64,000 nt of DNA. Origin: Paratinospora sagittata (taxonomy: Eukaryota > Streptophyta > Magnoliopsida > Ranunculales > Menispermaceae). Positions 62,201-64,000 of this stretch are shown one piece after another. The notes beneath the pieces are model-generated. The model made no database searches. It was not told the DNA's origin and worked only from the letters and a program-made list of their open reading frames with translations. The first letter of the stretch is position 1, and every line of letters begins with the position of its first letter. The stretch lies in the NCBI GenBank assembly GCA_035771175.1, contig CM069600.1:10935729-10999728 (forward strand). The letters are read 5' to 3'. The position numbers and the translations under genes were made by a program.

Positions 62201-64000
62201 TAGGAAGGAGCTTTTTGCACCGAGCTGCCCTTTCTAAAATAAATGCATGAATTTATTTTGAGTTCCAACATATTTAAACCTTGTTTCATGACCCCTTTGT
62301 AGATGTTTCAACAATCATGTGGACAATTTTAAAGTGTGGAAATCCCTAGAAACATAAAATCCCTAGTTGACTATATTAATTTTGAAAAATATATTAGCAT
62401 ATCTCAACTTCACCAACTTTGTAGCTATTACACATAATCTACTAGATTTTGTCTATTGAAGAATTTTAAATGACATAAGGGAGTTACATCACAAGGATCA
62501 TCTACCTTCATTTCATTCAAATCGAAATTTACAATGAAGATTCTTATATTCTTATAAAATGAAAAAAAAAAAAGAATACAATGAAGATTGGTACTATAAT
62601 TGGGAGCAAAAAAGTTTCATGTCATGTAAACCATAATTAATCTTCCAGGAAAAAAGGTAATCAACACAAGTATTTCATACATAATTCAAGTAAAAATGGA
62701 TGAAAACTATTGAAGAACAATTGCAAGGGACGCATGAATTCATTCAGGAACCCTGAAGGGGAAGCGAGAACTCATAATGCACAATATGAGAGAATCTGTT
62801 AAGGAATACAGATTTGGAGAAAACAAGGGAAGAGATGTAGAGTTTGCAGGGCATATTTCCTGTAATTGGAAGCTTGTACTTAAAACGAAAAAGCAATACT
62901 TTGTGATTCTCAAAAGTAGACCAAACAGGATCAATATAGACCATCTTTTCTCCTTAGTAAAACAATGCTACATTGAATAATCAACGACTAAAGCGGCATC
63001 CAGTGAGGGGATTTTGAAAAATTAAATTAGAATTTCAATCTTATTTTTGTTGCAATTGAATTCCAACAGATATGCATTAAACTTAAAGTGTATAGTTAAA
63101 TCTCATTAAACCAGCAACAGTAAACTTTTACTTTGAATTGGAGATCTACAAAGGAAGAAAACATACATCTGTTTCTAGATGTTCTAGACACAGATTTTGA
63201 ACATTAAATGGAAAATCAAATTGGAAAACCCTTCTTCATAGTCAAAATGATTCAAGTAAAGGAAGAAGAGAAAGATGAGATCATTAAAAAGGTTGTTATC
63301 GAGTATGTAAAGTTGGTATTATAATCCAACAAGACCTCCAGTTATACTTCCCATAAACAACAGACGTGATAGAAAGAATAATATCCTTGGTATAAGCGAC
63401 GTAAAATTTTAATTTACTAATCATCAAGCATGACAAATTTGGTATAGCACAAATAACATTTCATCAAGCAAAACATGATTGTCTATTGCACCATGCACAA
63501 ATTTCACCAACACATTTTCTTTAAGGTGTACCCTTATTAGTATAAAGCAATACCTTTGTACAAGACCAACAGTTGACATGTAGTGCATTAGTCCTTACAC
63601 AAGCCAAAAGGTTGTAAGAGACAAAAATCAAGAAAGTTTTATTCTAATTGTTGCATATGAAAGAGATGCAGTTCTATTTACTATTGTTCAAGTCCTTAGG
63701 CATCCACTTTCAGCTAACAAACACTACCCAATAGGTATACACTAAATAACAAAAAGAAAAGTCCATTAAGCTCACCTGTGCCCACCAAGACAAAATGATG
63801 CAGATTTGCGAATTTGATGTTTCAATATATCTCCTAACAGCTGGAACAAGAAACAAAACCAACCCAATGGCATTTGATGCCAAGTATAGTACAACAGTAA
63901 CCATGTAAGGTGACAAACACCATTCTCCAATCCAGCTCTGATACTGTTTGACAGAACAAGGAGAGTTTCTTTTGGATGCTGCATAATAAACGGAGAGGAT
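17194..64000 (-). CDS. CALS8: Callose synthase 8-like (GSL4 type) glucan synthase, 3' two-thirds of the gene, 27 exons
   Basis: The product is a plasma-membrane 1,3-beta-glucan (callose) synthase of family GT48, using UDP-glucose. I joined minus-strand exons by similarity to plant callose synthases and by GT-AG borders. They give 1359 residues plus stop with no frameshift or stop. This corresponds to about residue 620 to the C-terminus of a ~1976-residue family member; the N-terminal third lies beyond 64000. Features, numbered within this fragment: transmembrane and cytoplasmic part 1-470, GT48 catalytic region from about 480, GKGRDVG in exon 24, RPTG at about 1047-1050, then many membrane helices, ending GKKKKR. 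CalS8 is favoured over other paralogues by remembered local sequence such as VGRGMQE, MDTQIWYSVYC, the C-terminal AYDYGMG and the lysine-rich end; a tree would be needed to prove it. Arabidopsis CalS8 is linked to stress-induced plasmodesmal callose; extending that role here is inference. Confidence 0.93.
21790..23170 (-). mobile_element. RTE-type LINE 3' end, split by an L1 insertion
   Basis: The minus strand at about 22925-23115 reads RRPKTTWMKIIEKDI and LDRVKWRKQAW, the conserved C-terminus of RTE reverse transcriptases. The RTE 3' tail, whose plus-strand form is CTCAACAAAGCC...CCCAACTACATGGAGTTGG, lies at about 21800-21890. Between them sits an L1 fragment with its poly(A) end on the left. 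Confidence 0.7.
21892..22900 (-). mobile_element. 5'-truncated L1-type LINE fragment inside the RTE element
   Basis: A run of T at 21892-21908 is the poly(A) tail of a minus-strand insertion. The last coding part (21988-22209) reads SWVASSNLSKGY and ends at a stop, matching the C-terminal part of the other L1 copies here. Further upstream the frame is broken. Confidence 0.7.
23463..27480 (-). mobile_element. Near-full-length L1-type LINE, inactivated
   Basis: The T run near 23466-23478 is the poly(A) tail. Reading leftward: an apurinic endonuclease at 27175-26350 (ILTWNIRGCGSKDK, ILQEVK, GGDFNVVRS, FTWSNFRS, SDHWPVLL) and a linker at 26410-26160. Reverse transcriptase follows at 26160-24660 (APSPDGMTMSFFQSCW, KLDFAKAYDTVNWDFLD, GLRQGCPLSPFLF, LKYLGMPLGG). 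Last is an RT-associated zinc-binding region at 24610-23743 (KFLGWVASHGKW, CGQDSESVQHICWGCP). ORF2 is broken by frameshifts and stops (near 26890, 26345, 26160, 25725, 25560 and 24650). The catalytic FADD motif is missing: the sequence reads THLLFVFLEGN where the copy at 29740 has THLQFADDTLIFLDGN. Confidence 0.85.
27796..27918. repeat. Short MITE-like repeat, copy 1
   Basis: About 123 bp begin CTTGGTTCGTGATTT and end AAATTTGATGAACCAAG, so the ends are inverted copies. A related copy lies at about 29333-29470 and a more distant one at about 21355-21530. No coding capacity. Confidence 0.45.
28175..28320. repeat. MULE-A left palindrome array
   Basis: Three units lie side by side. The middle one (about 28214-28250) is a near-perfect palindrome, with arms AAAGGGAAGGCGTCTTTT around a single base. 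The outer two are degenerate or partial. Confidence 0.85.
28850..28979 (+). pseudogene. Captured exon-like fragment inside MULE-A, unidentified
   Basis: An ATG at about 28857 opens MIEILSFLSRFEEAEDEALD followed by an acidic and lysine-rich helix-like stretch ending LDKDS. After this a GTGCAC donor-like site and T-rich intron-like DNA follow. A C/T-rich leader with GC-rich codons precedes it. The composition is unlike the surrounding intron, as expected of a captured 5' exon (Pack-MULE). I do not recognise the parent gene. Confidence 0.4.
29110..29195. repeat. MULE-A right palindrome array
   Basis: One full unit (AAGGGAAGGCGTCTTCTG and its inverse) and one half unit lie directly inside the right TIR. 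Confidence 0.85.
29640..33055 (-). mobile_element. RTE-type LINE remnant, split by an L1 insertion
   Basis: The minus strand at 33050-32540 preserves RTE pol fragments: KCWAIKK, then ETVRVAPIGDKRRE, then a broken continuation. The RTE 3' tail (plus-strand form CTCAACTTAAGAAAGCC...) is at about 29645-29720. The intervening L1 lies in the opposite orientation. The RRPKTTW-type segment that should precede the tail is absent, so the insertion was accompanied by a deletion. Confidence 0.65.
29736..32535 (+). mobile_element. 5'-truncated L1-type LINE, plus strand, inactivated
   Basis: It begins in the linker before reverse transcriptase (KLHGWGKEIMGWETLRRKQL). RT motifs are APGPDGITMCFFQNC, FRPISLTTCLYKIIAKVL, KLDFAKAYDMINWDFLDY, THLQFADDTLIFLDGN (catalytic FADD kept) and MKYLSMPLGGNPSKLDF. 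The RT-associated zinc-binding region reads VPSKVKFLGWVASHGKMNT, and the C-terminal part reads LWSLWKERNKRMFHD and FASFWVANSNLSKG. Stops and frameshifts occur near 30552, 30820, 31398 and 31820. It is closely related to the minus-strand copy at 23463-27480. No clear poly(A) tail is visible at the 3' end. Confidence 0.85.
33540..34640 (+). repeat. Gypsy-type LTR-like sequence (copy of a dispersed ~0.8 kb repeat)
   Basis: The first part matches repeats at about 39240-40105, 41680-42460 and 43520-44395 (inverted). Shared words include AAATTCCATG, TTGGACTTCCCCTAATTAATT and AGGGTGAATTCC. Here it continues past CTCCTATAAATACTCC, a TATA-box-like core, into TTAAGCATCGAAGGGTCTTT, which resembles the R/U5 region of plant Ty3/gypsy LTRs. 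Confidence 0.5.
35263..35290 (+). repeat. 28-base poly(G) run
   Basis: An uninterrupted run of 28 G follows a G/A-rich lead (GGGTTGGGAG). It lies in repeat-like DNA with GACCCG/CGGGTC words (34890-35560). Confidence 0.95.
36446..36690. repeat. Two-copy tandem duplication, ~120 bp units
   Basis: The units share AACACCAAGAGAACTTC, ACATTTTTAATAT, ATGAGAAAACAAAAA and TGAATGTTTGGATGATTC at a spacing of about 120 bp, with few differences. Confidence 0.85.
37313..40836 (-). CDS. CALS8: CALS8-like exons 15-21 (GT48 catalytic region)
   Basis: In gene order the exons are 40730-40836, 40501-40623, 40313-40381, 38931-39117, 38728-38839, 37495-37614 and 37313-37428. Landmarks are LTPHYEEEV, FYMQKIYPDEWKNFLERM, NWASFRGQTLGRTVRGMMYYREALKLQ, AQLDALANMKFTHIISCQ, KLPGPPNIGEGKPENQNHAIIF, GEVLQTIDMNQDNYMEEALK and GLREHVFTG. 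The last exon ends on the first two bases of a serine codon that is completed 16.4 kb away at 20947. The preceding intron (40837-55661) is 14.8 kb. No catalytic-region residue is visibly missing. Confidence 0.9.
38325..38690. repeat. Inverted pair of RTE LINE 3' tails
   Basis: The left arm (38330-38400) contains CTCAATGAAGCC...GACTACATGGGATTGAC. The right arm (38610-38685) contains the inverse, CCATGTAGTTGG...GGCTTTGTTGAGTTG. They are separated by about 200 bp and lie in the 1.1 kb intron directly before exon 20. Transcripts could fold back here. Confidence 0.6.
39240..40105 (+). repeat. Dispersed ~0.8 kb repeat, copy 2
   Basis: It shares ordered blocks with 41680-42460: AATTCACTGAA, AACAAAGAACCC, CATCAACCCACTTAATAAGATC, TATCTATGCAAAAA and GAAGTCCAGGGTGAAATT. 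It lies in the intron between the exons at 40313 and 39117. Confidence 0.7.
41222..41503. repeat. Two-copy tandem duplication, ~142 bp units
   Basis: Both units read GACATCCATATGAAGCCT, CACACACATAT, TCTTGCCTCA, ATGTGTTTGCAAT and GAGGCATCAAATAAC in order, followed by an A-rich end. Confidence 0.85.
41680..42460 (+). repeat. Dispersed ~0.8 kb repeat, copy 3, interrupted by a solo LTR
   Basis: Its halves (41690-41792 and 42063-42460) match copy 2 in order. The interruption is exactly the solo LTR and one ATAAA duplication. Confidence 0.7.
41793..42057. mobile_element. Solo LTR (265 bp) with perfect 5-bp target duplication
   Basis: It begins TGTTGTAAAAATAAAATAAT and ends CTCCACAACA, so TGTTG/CAACA ends are inverted. 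ATAAA flanks it at 41788-41792 and 42058-42062. It contains TAACGTGGTTCGGC and an internal ATATATATAG. No internal region remains, as expected after LTR-LTR recombination. Confidence 0.9.
43520..44395 (-). repeat. Dispersed ~0.8 kb repeat, copy 4, inverted
   Basis: Its reverse complement aligns with copies 2 and 3 (GAAGTTTAATTCGACGTGAAG, AGCGGGTTGATGAATTTGAA). Together with copy 3 it forms a long, imperfect inverted pair within the intron. Confidence 0.65.
45305..45640. repeat. MULE-B left array of six palindromes
   Basis: Units of about 37 bp, each built on AAGGGAAGGCGTCTTTTC and its inverse, occur near 45307, 45360, 45418, 45478, 45546 and 45598. They are spaced by T- and A-rich linkers, giving a period of roughly 50-68 bp. 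Substitutions in one arm are sometimes matched in the other (for example GAGAAGGCG with CGCCTTCTC). Confidence 0.95.
45650..45840 (+). promoter_or_regulatory. GC-rich leader/5' exon-like segment in MULE-B
   Basis: After CATATACCCCACCC comes a C/T-rich leader with repeated CGTCGC triplets, then AAACAAAG/GTGCC, a donor-like site followed by T-rich DNA. It may be a promoter and noncoding first exon, either of the original transposase gene or captured. A short echo (TTGTTGCCATTCTCGATC) recurs near 45888. Confidence 0.35.
46420..46625 (+). pseudogene. MULE transposase N-terminal-like exon fragment
   Basis: It reads MTNRLVSIICYSGGSVVHDS, then RGASYDRPP, VRVRSGIDFEEFEGVIRGKL and TCATINITYRYPL. The pattern (a short hydrophobic strand with CYSGG, a basic VRVR strand, then a helix) resembles the N-terminal domain preceding MULE transposases. 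It ends where the 179-bp repeats begin, and the catalytic and SWIM zinc-finger parts are absent. The assignment rests on remembered family pattern and needs a profile search. Confidence 0.5.
46628..47460. repeat. Five-copy tandem repeat, ~179-bp unit
   Basis: Units start near 46628, 46806, 46985, 47164 and 47343 with GCATGGGAATGGGATTCCG. Each contains GGATCGGGGGAGGATAGTGG, GGTCGGGTTAAAAAAA, TTCGGTGAGG and GGGGGTCCAAAAAATCAACC. The last unit has lost about 10 bp. Repeated short ORFs on both strands are a by-product. Confidence 0.95.
47505..47878. repeat. MULE-B right array of seven palindromes
   Basis: Units near 47508, 47565, 47618, 47678, 47728, 47786 and 47841 use the same core as the left array, joined by CAGTTAAAAAAAA or CACGTTAAAAAAAA linkers. 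Confidence 0.95.
48276..48812 (-). mobile_element. 5'-truncated L1-type LINE fragment
   Basis: A T run follows TGCTACCATG at 48266-48275, and the same TGCTACCATG recurs at 48813-48822, a clear target duplication. The minus strand near 48680-48640 reads SFATMWSLWLERNRR, the L1 C-terminal motif. It is inserted in the decayed gypsy. Confidence 0.85.
48961..49209 (+). repeat. 5' LTR of the young copia
   Basis: It is 249 bp, TG...CA, with a TATATATA core near 49108. It matches the 3' LTR at 248 of 249 positions. Confidence 0.97.
49243..53640 (+). CDS. Copia Gag-Pol polyprotein, 1465 aa, intact
   Basis: This is one open frame with copia domain order. The gag region is about residues 25-250. The zinc knuckle CDHCRKPGHLRETC starts at about 264. 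The protease motif WIVDSGASDHM is at about 366. The GAG-pre-integrase and integrase zinc region has WHYRLGH (about 517) and CEICQLAKH. The integrase core has D577, D640 and E676, so the D,D35E spacing is right. Reverse transcriptase has VQLDVKNAFLNG and YVDDN (1148-1152). RNase H has DADWAGD (D1312) and DNQAA (D1389), and the C-terminus reads TADIFTKPLP. The start at 49243 lies 33 nt after the primer-binding site. The fifth position of YVDDN is usually I or M, a possible but not certain defect. Confidence 0.96.
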   Translation: MTKYGNTTSHSSHPNSGNSTIGGSESVAPLITSHKLNGHNYLQWSQSVMMFVCGKGKDDHLTGDVKIPEKEDPAYKTLKAENHMVMSWLINSMQNEIGENFLLFTTAKEIWDAARETYSSTENAAEIFGIEATLHDLRQGDQSVTQYFNTLSRYWQQLDMFEVHTWKCADDANSYKKIVEQKRTFKFLLGLNKELDQVKSRVLGIRPVPSIREVFSEVRREDSRRKVMLGASSTDFAIEGSALVSRGLPQSSIDNRERQSRPWCDHCRKPGHLRETCWKIHGKPADWKPKRGPADRDHRANSATTAEQSSSLDSSPFSTAQIDALQKLFARYSAQSETPTRSTSLTVQKDTNPTVFAAHKSISEPWIVDSGASDHMTGNASLLTDYRPSTELSKVRIADGTASKIAGTGSVRLTKDIVLTAVLHVPNLDCNLISISQLARDLKCVTKFFPTLCEFQDLESGRTIGSAEMCSGLYLFNNTPSSSTSYVSAKSQPSFNSNFRLSSCRSSVNKDSEVMLWHYRLGHPNFLYLEKLFPQLFINKSSKYFQCEICQLAKHTRAIYPSVPYKPSQPFTMIHSDVWGPSRVSNITHARWFVSFVDDHTRLTWIYLMKEKSEVAIIFQNFYFMVQTQFQTKVRVFKTDNAKEYFRATLGSHLLERGIVHISSCVDTPQQNGVAERKNRHLLEVARCIMFSRSVPKCFWGEAVLTAAYLINRMPSRVLHFQSPLKSLLDIFPHIRFLSTSLPSRIFGCSVFVHIHQQFRSKLDPRSLKCIFLGYSSNKKGYKCYSPITKRFYHSMDVTFFEDQPYYSPKSELQGETFVESHLWDIVQTDEFSSLGESAPVSVPTPQTSSPCANSQIPTPPTIQVYSRRNRPEHTPQASTAPDSDPVPYPNEFPSITDTLVTPEPEAPPPITPIALRKGVRSCTNHPIQRFVSYGGLSTSYQAFISAMNSVQIPNSIHEAFKHPGWKQAVNAEIEALEKNDTWVITDLPKGKKTVGCKWIFNVKHKPDGSIDRLKARLVAKGFTQSYGIDYEETFAPVAKLNTIRVLFSLAVNLDWPLVQLDVKNAFLNGFLDEEVYMEIPPGFETSCTINKVCKLQKSLYGLKQSPRAWFDRFTKTVQGQGFTQCQADHTLFVKKSPNNKVAILIVYVDDNILTGDYAEELAKLKQLLSDVFEIKDLGKPKYFLGVEVARSKRGICLSQRKYTLDLLEETGMLGCKPAATPMDSNKKIGVDLTSVPADKGRYQRLVGRLIYLSHTRPDISFAVNSASKLMNCPTEENMESLNHILRYLKMTPGKGLLFQKSDNRGIEVFSDADWAGDLVDRRSTSGYCTYVWGNLVTWRSKKQSVVSRSSAEAEFRALALGICEGIWVRKLLGEIGVKCHGSITMRCDNQAAISIAKNPVHHDRTKHIEIDRHFISEKIESEVVQLVYTPTRQQTADIFTKPLPRVNFEDLRCKLGMYDIYNLA
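53648..53896 (+). repeat. 3' LTR of the young copia
   Basis: It is 249 bp. The single difference from the 5' LTR is T for C at the eleventh base. Confidence 0.97.
54210..54321 (-). mobile_element. Very short L1 3'-end insertion
   Basis: A T run at 54210-54217 opens a ~112-bp insertion. The duplications ACCTTGCCTAC (54199-54209) and ACCTTGCGTAC (54322-54332) differ by one base. Removing it rejoins the gypsy integrase frame region. Confidence 0.75.
55662..60004 (-). CDS. CALS8: CALS8-like exons 2-14 (cytoplasmic loop and start of GT48 domain)
   Basis: In gene order the exons are 59952-60004, 59803-59863, 58263-58344, 58130-58179, 57410-57496, 57199-57333, 57002-57096, 56839-56923, 56597-56757, 56303-56426, 56115-56209, 55886-56033 and 55662-55813. 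Landmarks are VGRGMQEDQ, MDTQIWYSVYC, GEIRTMGMLRSRF, SEDLISN, STALSIAKEF, SELPALHAKC, VLQDIFEVVTSDMM and LDARRRISFFATSLFMDMP. Phases agree at every junction. Two donors have the less usual form AG/GTCTGC (exon at 57002) and AG/GTCTAT (exon at 56115). I chose the second, not a better-looking GTGAGT 13 nt upstream, because only it gives SDMMLCESRILDS in frame. L1, RTE and copia scraps lie in the introns before the exons at 57410, 58263 and 59803. Confidence 0.88.
57568..58022 (+). mobile_element. 5'-truncated L1-type LINE fragment in an intron
   Basis: From 57570 the plus strand reads CPFAKEIWSRWC with one frame shift, then WKVVCMAVLWSLWKEQNNRV and LASFWVANCNLSKGY, ending at a stop near 57917. 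The 3' end is a T run (58004-58021), not an A run, which is odd for a plus-strand LINE. Confidence 0.8.
58550..58770 (+). repeat. RTE LINE 3' tail
   Basis: It contains ACATGTAGATGTAGTCGAC and AAGTCTTTGTTGAGCTGAG, the same tail as at 38610-38685 and, inverted, at 21800 and 29650. Confidence 0.5.
58797..59235 (+). mobile_element. Copia reverse-transcriptase fragment, decayed
   Basis: The plus strand reads KTLYGLKLSPKAWFGWFT, then a stop, GDHTLFIKH, VHVDGIIMIGND, LTREFEIKDLGTLKYFLGIE and STPIDPNRKLG. The catalytic YVDD has become HVDG and several stops occur. No LTRs lie nearby. Confidence 0.85.
60158..60269. repeat. Two-copy 56-bp tandem duplication
   Basis: AAAGCATTAGCAACCAAGTGG...GATGAAACAAATAAAATTCA occurs twice at a spacing of 56 bp with very few differences. 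Confidence 0.9.
60619..61260 (-). mobile_element. 5'-truncated L1-type LINE fragment with target duplication
   Basis: CTCCACTTTTGTGTTTT (60602-60618) and CTCCACTTTTGTATTTT (61261-61277) flank it. A T run on the left is the poly(A) tail. The minus strand (61219-60725) has an unbroken 164-codon frame reading PSKVKFLGWVASLRKMNTGN, CWRCPFTREVWSRWC, VLWSLWKERNNQVFHDE and FASFWVANSSLSNGYA. The well-preserved frame suggests a fairly recent insertion. Confidence 0.9.
61480..61865 (-). mobile_element. L1-type LINE 3' fragment, older
   Basis: A T run lies at about 61480-61489. The minus strand reads FSTLWSIWLEHNRKVV, KDW, ACNWVASSNFGARFF and WCKNW with stops, which is the C-terminal L1 region of a more distant subfamily. 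Confidence 0.7.
62062..62234 (+). repeat. Au-type SINE
   Basis: It begins GGGAGCCTTGGCGCAATGGT (tRNA-like A box), continues with CAGGTGGTCACCGGCTTGGG, GGGTAAGGCTACATACAATA and AGAGACCC, and ends GCACCGAGCTGCCCTTT, the Au-SINE signature. TGAATTT at 62052-62058 and 62248-62254 may be the target duplication. Confidence 0.85.
62255..63775. other. AT-rich intron sequence between window exons 1 and 2
   Basis: No coding similarity or clear repeat was recognised. Short ORFs on both strands have no family pattern. Confidence 0.5.
63776..64000 (-). CDS. CALS8: CALS8-like exon 1 of window (5' cut by the edge)
   Basis: An open frame runs from the window edge to a CAG/GTGAGC donor at 63774-63775. It encodes YAASKRN, GEWCLSPYM, a hydrophobic helix and RRYIETSN, ending SWWAQ. 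This is the conserved N-terminal transmembrane block just before the PRLYVGRGMQE segment, which is the next exon 3.8 kb away. The exon continues beyond 64000. Confidence 0.9.

Noticed and set aside
17194..64000. Callose synthase as a TE-killed pseudogene
   Set aside because: All 27 exons keep the frame, the junction phases fit, and the insertions fall only in introns.

Overview
This is nuclear DNA of a flowering plant, probably a eudicot. The genes have many short exons and long AT-rich introns, and the window holds Ty1/copia, Ty3/gypsy, L1-type and RTE-type LINE, Au-type SINE and Mutator-like (MULE) sequences. I cannot name the species. No bacterial, viral or CRISPR features and no tRNA or rRNA genes were seen.

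Two host genes are present, both on the minus strand and both cut by the window edges. At the left, 3729-4879, are the first five coding exons of a plant synaptotagmin-like SMP/C2 protein (NTMC2T6 type). The dominant gene is a callose synthase of the CalS8/GSL4 type. Its last 27 coding exons run from 64000 (cut by the edge) down to the stop codon at 17194-17196. All 27 exons join in frame (4080 nt, 1359 residues plus stop) with GT-AG borders, so the gene looks intact although its exons are spread over 46.8 kb.

Layout: 1-3728, intron or 3' flank of the SMP/C2 gene with two SINE-like repeats. 4880-7239, AT-rich intergenic DNA. 7240-13929, an old copia element with recognisable LTRs and TTTTC target duplications, carrying a foreign gene-like segment. 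13935-17193, AT-rich 3' flank of the callose synthase. 17194-20947, exons 22-27. 20948-37312, a 16.4 kb intron filled with RTE and L1 LINE pieces, MULE-A, and gypsy LTR-like and other repeats. 37313-40836, exons 15-21. 40837-55661, a 14.8 kb intron with a solo LTR, a dispersed ~0.8 kb repeat, and a nested cluster in which a decayed gypsy element was invaded by MULE-B, two L1 fragments and a nearly perfect, apparently young full-length copia. 55662-60004, exons 2-14. 60005-63775, an intron with L1 fragments and an Au SINE. 63776-64000, exon 1 of this window.

The most unusual structure is a pair of related non-autonomous MULEs (28028-29327 and 45158-48024). They share long terminal inverted repeats ending GGGGCTTTTGACATGATTACC and subterminal arrays of near-perfect ~37-bp palindromes. 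MULE-B also carries a fragment resembling a MULE transposase N-terminus and a ~179-bp tandem repeat; MULE-A carries a captured exon-like segment.
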